This document shows, piece by piece, positions 1 through 9,210 of a stretch of DNA of 11,807 nt. The DNA is from Jimgerdemannia flammicorona (taxonomy: Eukaryota; Mucoromycota; Endogonomycetes; Endogonales; Endogonaceae). The translations under genes and the position numbers were made by a program. The notes beneath the pieces were generated by a model, which was not told the DNA's origin, did not search any database, and saw only the letters and a list, made by a program, of their open reading frames with translations. Within the stretch, counting starts at the first letter, position 1. Each line of letters starts with the position of its first letter. Location of the stretch: assembly GCA_003990745.1 (NCBI GenBank), contig RBNI01006048.1:1-11807 (forward strand), written 5' to 3'.

Positions 1-15
1 AAAAAAAAATGAAAA

Positions 16-53
<38 letters not shown>

Positions 54-59
54 AGAGTT
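1..59. repeat. A-rich homopolymer at left end of the window
   Basis: The first 50 bases are almost only A, broken by a few other bases, followed by a short GA run and a T run. With the T-run at the right end, this suggests that the window is a complete contig whose assembly stopped in homopolymers. It carries no coding signal. Confidence 0.8.
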
Positions 60-282
60 TTTTCAAGAGATAAAGATCTTATGGTGCCTAAAAGAAATAC
101 TTTAGACCCTGAAACAATTCATGAATATATGTGTTCAAAGGCATGTCAATAAGCTGGCTAATTCTGAAATCTTAAAATATAGTCAAAATATTTCAAAATA
201 TAATTTAATCTTGAAATCCTAAATAAATACATATATCTATATATTATAATATTTAAATATAATATCTAATACACATACTACC

Positions 283-480
283 ATATTTGAAGCTCTCAGG
301 GCTAGCTCATTAATTACATTACTATAGCTCTCAGTACTATTTTCTAACTATATATACTCTTGATGCTATATTTGAAGTTCTTGGGGCTTACTCATTAATT
401 GTATCACTATGACTCTCTGCTATATTTAATACTCTAATTGCATCACCAAGGTTTATAAGGCTCTTGGGGTTTGCTTGTTG
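283..480. repeat. Degenerate tandem repeat, period about 85 bp
   Basis: A block beginning ATATTTGAAG at 283 (followed by a CTCATTAATT core) recurs at 368, giving an 85-bp period. A third, poorer copy with CTCTTGGGGTTTGC follows near 450. Differences between copies are mostly transitions, in line with RIP-type decay. The parent repeat is unknown. Confidence 0.5.
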
Positions 481-719
481 ACCTGGTATTAAAAATATAT
501 AAATAAGCTATCTAAGCTACTATCTTTAATAAAAAAATAAAATAATAAAAAATCTAATTAAAACAAAATAAAGTATATATTCAAGCTTATCTCAACTATC
601 TTTCAAATTATTTTGAAGATATGAACCATATAATTGGCAAGATATCCATTTGGGTAGTAACTAATTGAATCAATATTACTTAAGATAAATATAAAAAGAA
701 GAAGAAAATAATTAATAAA

Positions 720-865
720 GTAATTAAGCAATTCATCTTAGCTATTGCTCTAATCCTCTCAGCTGCCTCAGTCATCTCTTCAGTCCCAGTCATTACTCCA
801 GCCCTGGTTATCACTCTGGACTCTCCAGCCCTAGTCATTTCACTTACCTCAAAGCTAAGAGGCCA
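720..865. repeat. Less AT-rich patch with short degenerate repeats
   Basis: Short units of the type CCAGCCCTGGT and CCAGTCATTACT recur at about 18-27 bp spacing in a patch much less AT-rich than its surroundings. It still has no CpG. On the minus strand one frame stays open across it with a repeated T-R-A-G peptide, which could be a scrap of a repetitive coding sequence from a decayed element. The call rests only on the visible repetition. Confidence 0.35.
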
Positions 866-1167
866 ACCTTAGACCAGTTGTAATAATTACACACACTATG
901 AAAAACTTATAGTATCCTATCTAAAATTTGCCAGAAGTTGAACCTATTGACTTCAGATCTACCTTTGAGAAAAAGGCCTTATAATAATTCCTGTTAGTTG
1001 GCTGTTGTTATAGCTACATGTACTACTAGGTATTAAGTATCAGATAAGTAGAATATATTAGGCAAGTATTATAAGTACTGAATATATTGTATTGTATATT
1101 TGAATAATAAATTAAAGAATGATACATCAAGCTACCAACTTTAAATTTCAATAATTCATGAACCTAA

Positions 1168-1320
1168 AATTTTTGAAATTCAATAACTTGATGAAAATAT
1201 ATTCAAATTTAATAATCTTTATTATACTAGATCCATTTTATTAAAACAAATCTATCATACTAATATTTATGAAATTTGAATATATTTTTATCAAGTTATT
1301 ATATTTGAAATTTCAAATTT
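1168..1320. repeat. Imperfect inverted repeat, arms about 43-49 bp, loop about 61 bp
   Basis: The left arm (1168-1210) and the reverse complement of the right arm (1272-1320) share a core with ATAACTTGAT and AAAATATATTCAAATT. The pair can form a hairpin. It may be the pairing ends of a small decayed element or a chance product of AT-rich decay; the long shared core makes the first more likely. Confidence 0.5.
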
Positions 1321-2647
1321 AATTAGAACTCAATTTTATTTGAATATTTCAAATTAGACCTCAATGCAATTTGAACTCAATTTGTCAAATTACCCTCAAT
1401 TTGATTCATTTGGGAGCACTAATTAGAACTTAGTACTTTTTTACAAAAACTCAGAGTCTAGGGCTAATTGTTATCTTGATTATCTATAATATATTAATTC
1501 TATTAGTATATAGTTTTATTATATAAAAGAACAATTTAAATGACTTCTTAATATATATATATTAAGTCTTTAAAAAATATCTTATTATTTGAGTTATCTA
1601 AGAATAAGCTTAAGATAGTAATAAGAGATTATTATAATTATAGATATTTCTTAAGAGTTTTGCTTTGATAACTTAGTATATAATTACTTATTAGATTGAA
1701 AACAGATTTATTATGAATTAGTAATTAAAAATATTTTTATTTATTATAAATTTATTTATTCTTATTTAACATTTATTATTATTTTTTAATTTTAAAATAT
1801 AAAATATCTAATTTATATACTACTTAGTTCTTAATTAATAAAATTTTATAATATTAGTTTTAACTATTATAACTTATTCCTAACTTAACTATATGTTTTA
1901 TTAACTAAGTATTATTATTTCTCATACAATTTCTAGATTAAATTCTATATTTTATAACTTAAATTTAACTAAATACTATTATTATTCAGATAATTTCTAG
2001 ATTTAGTCATATTGTAACTAGTAATTTTAGAGATTTTATAGCTAAGTACTTATATTTTAAAATACCTTATAGAAATTTCAACAAAATTACCTTAATCTTT
2101 TTAAAGTTATAAATTTTTGTAAAAAAAAATCTTTTAATATAAAGTAAACTTTAATTTATAAAAGTCTTTATAATAAAGAGAAATTAAAAAATAAAATAAA
2201 TATTAAAATTAATATTAATAATAGAATATAAATAGTATATTATTAATAAATATTTATATATTTAATTATTATATAATTTCAGTAGGGAATGAAAGAAAAT
2301 TTGATAAAGAAAATAGTAATAAAGAGATAGAATAATTAAAGGTAAAAAATTAAAAAAATAAAAAAAAAATAAAAACTATATATAATAGTATATAATATAT
2401 TAATATTTGTGTTAATTTTTGTATAAATATACAGAAAATGGCACTATATGGCTAAAATTAGCCAATTCAATAACAAAGTACAATATATTTGACTAATATC
2501 TCATATTAGTACTTAGTATTCTTTTTGATATATTTCTCCTTTAAATATCATTTGAAATACTGAAAGTGATTTTCAGACTGAAAAATGCCTCCAGATATAG
2601 GGCCTCATATTTATTTGTTTTTGTCTGCATTTTCTATTTGGATTATC

Positions 2648-3135
2648 CGAGATTTCTCATGCGGGAGTGTTTTGTAATTGTGGCTTAAATACCTACGTCA
2701 TTATCGGTTACGTCAGTCACCCTTAAAAGTCGCCGCTCTACTCCGGTTCGATCTAAATGAAAATGGCATTGTCACCTTATTGTACTGCGATTAAAAAACA
2801 ATTAATGTTTATGATAGCTGTGAGGAAAATACCCGCGGCACTACTTTTAATATGTTGGGGCATTGAAATAATTATTCTTATTGTTTGACAGGTTGCAACA
2901 GTTTTCAACTCTAAGGATGTAAATATCGTTCACACCAAGCTTGAGAAAACTGTTCCCCCACTTCTATAAATGTATACCTCTCTGCCAATATTGATACGAT
3001 GATGACGTATTGGTGACTTTAAAAAGGCACGTGACCACTTCAGCAAAAAAAAATAAAATAGTTAAGGCTTGTAAACCCGCCTTTACGCCTTTAAGAAACA
3101 CCTCATCGAGTAAAGTGGATACACCCTTTGAAAGA
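2648..3135. other. Unique-looking DNA with CpGs, no gene recognised
   Basis: Base composition changes sharply here: CG dinucleotides appear from 2648 and remain common to 4745. No frame is long enough or familiar enough to call a gene. CACGTG at about 3029 is a possible bHLH-type E-box, but nothing downstream ties it to a gene. Confidence 0.5.
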
Positions 3136-3409
3136 GCACCGGTTTGCCCAGTATTCCTGTAGCCAAGTCCCGCTCCCCAGCTTCATCGCATATCGACTAC
3201 CCTCCATGGGGCCAAGCACTACGAGCGAAACGTCATTGTGCGTGGGTGTACGCAGGCAAACAAGGTGTGTCGGACCTCCCCGACATTTAAAATATTTGGG
3301 GTGCACAAGCACAAGGGGTGTTCCATGGCACCAGTTTGCCTAGTGTCTGCTATAGCCAAGTCACGCTCCCCAGCTTCATTGAATCTCGACTACCCTCCAT
3401 GGGGCCAAG
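3136..3409. repeat. Direct duplication of an 81-bp block (3136-3216 and 3328-3409)
   Basis: Two copies about 192 bp apart share long matches, including CGCTCCCCAGCTTCAT, CGACTACCCTCCATGGGG and AGCCAAGTC. Each copy can encode the same short peptide (S-Q-V-x-L-P-S-F-I...R-L-P-S-M-G-P), but in different frames, because the spacing is not a multiple of three. The small overlapping reading frames here are therefore better explained as frames opened by the repeat than as genes. The block could be part of a dispersed repeat. Confidence 0.7.
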
Positions 3410-3660
3410 GACATGTGTAAGTAAGCCGTGTGTGTTGGAATTTTTCGGCATTTTAATTATTTTGTTGAGTTTGCATTTAGGGGTGGCGGATGGAAGGAGG
3501 GAGGAAGGCAAGGGGGTTTAGAATTTTGCAAATCGTTCACCATTCTCACAATATGCTTTCTCGAGTTCCTTTCTTCGTATTCTTGAAGGTGGCGCAGGGT
3601 ACAAGGCCGTCGCTAAGGTGAACTGGTTGGGTAGTGGCTAAGGCAGAAGGTTGGGATTAT
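3410..3660. other. Spacer with no recognised gene
   Basis: This stretch links the 81-bp duplication to the minisatellite. The start GAAGGTGGCGCAGGGTAC at 3586 resembles GAAAGGTGGCGCCGGATAC at 3672, so it may hold one very degenerate minisatellite unit. I see no coding signal. Confidence 0.4.
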
Positions 3661-3925
3661 GTAAATTGAAATGGAAAGGTGGCGCCGGATACTAGATCCT
3701 GATGTAGTTACAATGTAAATAGGATTGGGAGGGTGATATGTGACACTGTTATTGTTATGATGTAAATAGAATGGGAGGGTGGTGTGGGACGCCGGACATT
3801 GGTATTGTTATGATGTAAATAGAATGGGAGGGTGGCGTGGGACACTGGACATTGGTATTGTTATGAAGTAAATAGTGCTAGGAGGGTGGTACAGTTCTTT
3901 GGAGACTGGACATTAGGGTAGCTAA
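3661..3925. repeat. Minisatellite, five units of 47-54 bp
   Basis: GTAAAT recurs at 3661, 3715, 3762, 3815 and 3868, giving periods of 54, 47, 53 and 53 bp. The two central units are nearly identical, sharing ATAGAATGGGAGGGTGG and a GGACATTGGTATTGTTATGA block; the outer ones are diverged. The G-runs (GGGAGGGTGG) are on the plus strand and could form two-tier G-quadruplexes. The units keep CpGs, so this array lies outside the decayed DNA. Confidence 0.85.
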
Positions 3926-4316
3926 TTCGAATACAAATATGGTTGAAATTGGTCATAGATGTTGATGAAACCTGCTGGTATCTTATAAACCTCATTATTT
4001 TCTTACGACAATCAGTAAAAAGAAACCTTGAGTATGATACATATTATTTGCAAATTTGAACGCGTTTTACATGGTTAATTTGGCAAAACAACAGTTGACG
4101 TTTTCGAATAACATTGTCTGCTTCCAAAATTCAAGCTCAGTTAAATATTTTTTTGATCGCATGGTACTCACTTGTCATTTTCAAAGCAGACGAATGTATC
4201 ACAACCGATCTCTCCCCTACTTCTCTAATTTATATGTGATGGAATTTGTCAGGACACGCTCCAACTCCACTCTCCCCTCTTTTTGGTTATTTTTTTTTAT
4301 TGCTACAAATCCAAGC
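3926..4316. other. Non-coding DNA, no gene supported
   Basis: A 90-codon open frame crosses this stretch (4056-4328, plus strand), but its peptide is low-complexity, rich in F, N and S, and matches no family I know. I treat it as chance. Otherwise the stretch is AT-leaning and holds some CpGs. Confidence 0.4.
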
Positions 4317-4778
4317 TCAATTATATAGTGCAAATTTGTTAAAATATTTTAAGGAACTAAGGGACCTCCGTGCCGCAACTATCTCATGTCCGGGCGAAGG
4401 ATTCTCAGCGCGATTGATGACGATCATCGGATCATGCTTGTTATGGACCGTGTGTCCTAGGATCTGCGCTCCACCCTGCGTCAAGTTAGTAATGGCAACT
4501 CTTAGCTCTACATAAGCCGGAAATACTTTCCGACGAGCCCGAAAACTGGGGAGCGTTTTCCAGTGGCATATGGGCTCTCGGAATATACTTTTCGAGTTGG
4601 CCAATGGGTCCAGGCCTTGGAAGGAGCCGCGCGACGATGACCCAAATTACAAGGAATCCCGGTATTGTCGAAGAAATTTAAGGCTGTGGACAACATCTTT
4701 CAATCCGTCCGAGTCGAGAAGGAATATCATTCGGCATGTGATGCGATCCCATTCCAAGAAGATTTTGTAGTGGAGTGA
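4317..4778. pseudogene. Possible coding relic, strand uncertain
   Basis: Two readings compete. On the plus strand, one frame runs from 4362 to a stop at 4776-4778 with stops at 4458, 4503 and 4638 (TAG, TAG, TGA). Each is one C-to-T step from CAG or CGA, and the segments after the second stop are 44 and 45 codons with a varied, globular-looking composition (for example F-R-V-G-Q-W-V-Q-A-L-E). On the minus strand, 4604-4317 is open for 95 codons without a stop and contains an I-L-G-H-T-V-H-N-K-H-D stretch. I recognise neither. The GC content is that of ordinary fungal coding DNA and the relic lies at the edge of the CpG-containing island. It could be the broken end of a host gene cut by repeat insertions at 4825. 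Confidence 0.3.
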
Positions 4779-4824
4779 GGAAGTGTCTTAAAGCAGAATT
4801 GGATTGTAACTGCTGCTACCAAGT

Positions 4825-6208
4825 TGTAAGAGGGTACTTTGTTAGGGTATCATTATGTAGTTCTGAAAGGGTTTTCTGGAAGTTCTGGATGTTCTGGAAG
4901 ACTATTTTCTTAAGGTCAAGATCAATTTCATATGGTGTACATCCTCTATGCTTATTGATTTCAAGATTGGGTTGACATCTCAACCCAAATCCATTCTTGA
5001 ATTTATTCTGGATGTTCAGGGTTTTCTTTATTTCTGAAAGTTCAAGAAAACTAAAACCAGCTTAGTTGAATTGATGTATAACTATAGACAATACCCAATT
5101 AGGAAATTTCCTGATCTAGTTAGAAGTGGGACCTAATATAATATAGGTATATGTAAAAGTAATTTGTGGGTTATTAAATAGGTTTATTCACTATTCATGA
5201 TATTGCTATTGGCTAATACTAGAAGTAAGATATAAAGAGATATTTATATAGAGAAGTATTTATCTAATTCTTATCTAAGTTCTTATCTGAGTTTCTGAGG
5301 TCTGGAGAAGAGGGTATTCATACTAATAGGAGACTATCTATACTAAGCTAAATATAGATGCAGCACTTTAGTACTTGAAGAGTCAGAATATAGTTATATA
5401 GTACAAAGTACAAACTGATATATTAAGATATACTAACTGATAAGTTAGAATATAGTTATATAGTACTAAGCTAATATAACTATACTAATGACTATTAAGC
5501 TATTTATAGATTTAGATACTATCCATAGAGTAGCTAAATCTATAGATAGCTTAACAGTTATTAGTATAGTTAAATTAGTCTAATACTACATAACTGTATA
5601 CTGACTCAGCAGTCAGACAATCTCTTGATATATTAGTTCACACTTATACTATATAACCACATTTTGACTCAGCAAAGAACTAAGTGCTATACTCATATTT
5701 AGTATAGTCCAGATAGCCTTCTATTAGTATAAATACCTACTCCTTCAGACCTCAGAAATTCAGACAGAAATATAAATAAGAATCTATCTCTATATAAATA
5801 TCTCTTTATATACTACTTCTAGTATAGCAATATTATAAATGGCAAATAAACCTATTTAATAACCCACAAACCACTCTTAAGTAAATTTATATCCTATTAG
5901 ATCTCACTTCTAACTAAATCTCAAAATTTTCTAATTAAGTATTGTCTGTAGCAATATACTAATTCAACTAAGCTGGTCTTAGTTTTTTGAACTTCCTGAA
6001 ATATAGAAAATTCTGAATATCCAGAACTAGTCTTAAAAAGAACTTTGGTTAAGATGTCAATCTAATCTTAAAATCAATAAGTATAAAGGATATACTCTAT
6101 ATAAAATTGATCTTGACCTTAAGAAAATAGTCTTTTAGAATATTCTAAACTTCTAGAAAACTCTTCTAGAACTATATAACAGTACTTTAATAAAGTAACC
6201 CTCTTACA
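4825..6208. mobile_element. Palindromic pair of decayed LTR fragments, tail to tail
   Basis: The left arm (4825 to about 5518) matches the outer part of the LTR at 8531-9217 in the same orientation. The right arm (about 5531-6208) matches it in reverse. The outer ends read TGTAAGAGGG and CCCTCTTACA, exactly the LTR's terminal sequence. The arms meet around a near-palindromic 12-bp centre at 5519-5530. Both arms have lost the CpGs still visible in the 8531 copy (for example all four in 8647-8692 are TG or CA in the left arm) and show many TG-to-TA changes, so they are older or more heavily mutated. No clear target-site duplication is visible. The right arm keeps the LTR TATA box (5728-5735) and two TGACTCA sites (5602, 5665). 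Confidence 0.85.
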
Positions 6209-7243
6209 AGAAGTTTACTAAAGAAGAATAAATGAGCTTAAGAGAAGTAGAGTATACTTTTATTATTAAAAAATAAAATATCTAATTTATATCTACTCTA
6301 ACTAAATATCTTGGAAATGATCTCTTGTCATGAAAGCTAAAGGAAAAGAATATGTTGTATACAAGTCAAAGGTGGTCTAAATAAAAAATATAGCTTTAAC
6401 TATACTGCTTAAGAGATAAATAATAAAGTATATCCAATAACTGATATATATAAACTGAATAGTTACGAAAATTTCTATATAAATTTTAACTACATTATTA
6501 TCTATTTACTCATTATTCTTCTATTCAACCCTAGTTATATATAAAGTATATTTCCCAATTCTGAATGAAGCTGGTAAATCCCTATATAAGATTGAAAATA
6601 TTATTCTAGAGCATCAAGAATTTCTAAAATATTTTAGTTATCTCATATCAGTTTTTTGATAACTCATATAGTTATAATATATAAATCTGCTATATCTCTC
6701 TTTTATATTAATTCCTCTATTATCTGTAGAAATAAGAACAAAGAATTGGAACTTATATGCAAGTTAGAAGGGGCTAAAATTAGAAATATTATTAATATTA
6801 GTATAGAGATAGCAAGAAAATAGTGGTGGAAACTTAATACTAGTATAGGGGCCCAAAAATATACCTATAAATACAAAACCTCTACAAAGAAGAAAGGAAA
6901 ACCAGAAGATAATTGGAAAGAGCTAGAAGTAAAGAATATAAGCAGTTGAATTATTGATGTTATATATTTTAAATATTAGTCAAAGTCTATCTAATAATCG
7001 ATTTCCTTATATCAATATTAGTGAGAATTTAAAAGCTAACTATTTATAAGATTATTAAATATTTATAAAGATTTTCAATTATTTAAGAAAAGTTAAAAGT
7101 GAGAAATATAATATTAAATAAGTAGTCTCATAAAGTTAAATTATAAGTAATCAAAATTGACAGTCTCTGCCAGTACCTTTCTCCTGTACAATTTATATTA
7201 CACCAACTTCAAGCAATAGTTTTCGAGAGAAGATACTATAAAA
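6209..7243. other. AT-rich DNA without recognisable genes
   Basis: All frames are short and broken. I found only a few CG dinucleotides (6466, 6999, 7224). A TATAAATA motif lies near 6865, about 380 bp before the gag-like relic, and the last 100 bp before 7244 are less AT-rich and could be that relic's leader. No coding relic could be identified with confidence. Confidence 0.5.
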
Positions 7244-8530
7244 ATGTCATTAAGCAAGAGTTCTGACAGGTATACTGGATTGAGTGGACCTGGGGCATTT
7301 GGCTGGTAGCATATGGGGAGAGGTTATGGACTGGGAATGGGGAATTTTGGAGAGTCAAAGGGTGGAGAAGGCTCTGGAGGAGGTCTGGTGTCAGGTGGAA
7401 CTGGGGGAAGGCCTATACCCTCCAGCTTTGTGGACAAGGTGAAGGTGAGTAGATGGCCAGCTGAAACAAGGGCTGGTGCTGCTGAGGGGAAGGGTAAGGC
7501 TAGCATTGGGAGGGGGAGTGGTACTCTAGCAAGGGATGTGAGCATAGAGGCTGGAGGTGCTGTAGCTGGGAGTGGGACTGCTGATGGGAGTGTAATGGGG
7601 AATCAGGAAAAAAAAAGAGATATAACAGCTGATGGCAAGGTGGGGCAGGGGTTCCTGATATAGAAGGGGGATCTGGCAGATAGTGTGATGGGGCTGGCAG
7701 TGGCACCATTACTCAAGAAGTTAATTTCAGAGTTTGTAGCTATCTTGTACTTCCAGGACTTAGTAGTGACAGTGAGGATAGTCCTGGGGATTATCTCAAA
7801 GCAGGTGGCTGGAGCTGCCTCAGTGAAGTTTCTGAAGGGTCTGGAGGGGGTTGAGGTGGGCTTTGAGAAGGTGGGCACACTGGATGAGGCTCTGAAGACT
7901 GGAGTGGTAGTCAGGAAAGTGGTGGTCCCTATGGTACATTGTCTGAGGTAGGACCCTAGGGTGGTTCAGCTGCTGGTAAAGGGGGTGTCTATGGTAACAG
8001 CAGTTGAGACAAGGAGGAGGGTTGAGGAGGTGATGGTAGAGTATGGTGACATAGTTGATATTGGTTTCCAGATATGAGAGGGGACCACCATTAGGACTGG
8101 AGATATTGACATCAGGATTCAACTGGCAAGGAAGTAGGCCACTGGAAAGATGAGTGACTGGCTGGTGGTGATACTTTGGGGGGCTTTCAGTTGTTGGGTA
8201 TTGAGGGTAAAAGGGAGTGAAGAGGAGGAGTAAGATCTGTTAGAGGCTCTGAAGGAGATGAGTAGAGCTATTGAGCAACAGACTAAGGTATGGAAATTAT
8301 ATGTGGAGTTGACACATCTGGAGATGGTCAATGAGAAATATATTCACACTGACAAGAGGTAGTGGGAGAGGGCTCAAGGGTGTAAGAGACAGAGGAAGCT
8401 GCTGGCAAGTATAGAAGGAGGGGTGAAGTTGAAGACTGGGGGTACTGAGAAGTCTGAGGGGTTGGAGGTGAGTATCTGGGCTAGTAAGAGTAGAGGAGAT
8501 ATGGAGGAGGGCCTGGAGGGGGAGGAGAAG
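7244..8530 (+). pseudogene. Gag/ORF1-like relic of another retroelement, interrupted by an LTR
   Basis: One plus-strand frame can be read for 429 codons from an ATG with A at -3 (AAAAATGTCA) to the LTR boundary, through seven internal stops: TAG at 7307, 7661, 7949, 8135 and 8360, TGA at 8075, TAA at 8231. Every stop is one C-to-T step from CAG, CAA or CGA. The N-terminus (about residues 20-130) is rich in Gly, Ser and Ala. A middle part follows with V-E-V-G-F, an R-V-V-Q-L-L strand and an E-Y-G-D-I-V-D-I motif. After it comes T-G-D-I-D-I-R-I-Q-L-A and W-G-A-F-S-C. Gag or LINE ORF1 proteins of fungal retroelements often have this order (RRM-like fold, then a CCHC knuckle), but no CCHC knuckle survives here. 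Family placement is inference. The frame runs straight into the LTR at 8531, suggesting the younger element inserted in it or next to its end. The strand is very G-rich and CpG-free. Confidence 0.5.
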
Positions 8531-8889
8531 TGTAAGAGGGTTGCTTTTTAAGATAACCATTACATAGTTCTGGAAGGGTTTTCTGGAAGTTCTGGATATT
8601 CTGGAAGATTGTTTTCTTATGGTCAAGATCAATTTCATATGGAGTACGTCCTCTACGCTTATTGATTTCAAGATCGGGTTGACATCTCGACCAAAGTCCT
8701 TTTTCGGACTAGTTCTGGATGTTCAGGATTTTCCGTATTTCAGGAAGTTCAAGAAACTAAGACCAGCTTAGTTAAATTGGTGTATCGCTGCAGACAATAC
8801 CCAATTAGGAAATTTCGTGACGGGGTTAGGAGTAGGACCTAATGGGGAACAGATTTACTTAAGAGTGGTTTGTGGGTTATTAAATAGGT

Positions 8890-8895
8890 TTTATT
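8890..8895 (-). terminator. AATAAA poly(A) signal of the LTR
   Basis: AATAAA on the minus strand lies about 120 nt downstream of the LTR TATA box, where a retrotransposon's R region and polyadenylation signal are expected. The exact cleavage site is not visible. Confidence 0.5.
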
Positions 8896-9013
8896 TGCTA
8901 TTCATGATATTGCTATACTAGGAGTAGTTTGTATGAGGGGGTATTGTGGGGAAGTGCTTAGGAGTTGTGTTCGGATTGTTCAGGTCTGAGATTCTGAGGT
9001 CTGGGGGAGGGGG

Positions 9014-9021
9014 TATTTATA
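9014..9021 (-). promoter_or_regulatory. TATA box for the retrotransposon transcript
   Basis: TATAAATA on the minus strand is followed by a C-rich stretch. It is kept in the right arm of the LTR palindrome (5728-5735) despite heavy mutation there. Transcription would start about 30 nt downstream, near 8985, defining the start of R and placing the LTR reading frame in U3. Confidence 0.6.
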
Positions 9022-9075
9022 CTAGTGAGGGGCTATCTGGACTATGCTAGATATGGATGTAGCACTAAGTGCTTT

Positions 9076-9180
9076 GCTGAGTCGGAATGCAGTCACGTAG
9101 TACAAGTGTGATCTGACATGTCAAGAGATCGTCTGACTGCTGAGTCAGTTCACAGTCACGTCATACAAGGCTAATCTAAC
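9076..9180 (-). promoter_or_regulatory. 63-bp tandem repeat with two TGACTCA-type sites
   Basis: Two units start at 9076 and 9139. Each carries GCTGAGTC followed by CAGTCACGT and a TACAA. The second holds a perfect TGAGTCA (9141-9147), the reverse complement of TGACTCA, the core site of Gcn4/AP-1-class bZIP factors. The first has TGAGTCG (9078-9084), one base off. They lie 57 and 120 bp upstream of the TATA box at 9021. TGACGTGA in the second unit is one base from a CRE site. The role as an enhancer is inferred from position and duplication. Confidence 0.5.
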
Positions 9181-9210
9181 TATATTTATGACTGCTAAGC
9201 TATTTATGGT

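Larger units (their letters stand above)
60..2647. other. AT-rich, CpG-free relic DNA without recognisable genes
   Basis: I read this stretch for genes and found none: every frame is broken by frequent TAA and TAG. It is strongly AT-rich, most of all at 1480-2450, and I found no CG dinucleotide before 2648. In fungi, AT-rich DNA with complete CpG loss is usual for old transposon DNA hit by RIP or by deamination of methylated cytosine. Faint remains of repeats survive inside it (an 85-bp tandem pair, a less AT-rich patch at 720-860 and an inverted repeat at 1168-1320). The element of origin cannot be told by eye. Confidence 0.75.

Noticed and set aside
2745..2751. GGTTCGA, like a tRNA B-box
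   Set aside because: No matching T-stem, no A-box at a suitable distance and no acceptor stem; not a tRNA.
3103..3521. Overlapping 60-71 codon frames on both strands
   Set aside because: They arise from the 81-bp duplication; the shared peptide lies in different frames in the two copies and no start context or family supports a gene.
4056..4515. 90- and 89-codon overlapping plus-strand frames
   Set aside because: Low-complexity or unfamiliar peptides in different frames, with no conserved motif; treated as chance.
4825..6208. A DNA transposon with long terminal inverted repeats
   Set aside because: Both arms match an LTR, the ends are LTR ends, there is no transposase and no clear target duplication.
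7324..8671. Pro/Ser/Leu-rich minus-strand frames, up to 124 codons
   Set aside because: They are antisense to the G-rich gag-like relic; low C on the plus strand removes stops on the opposite strand and gives low-complexity peptides.
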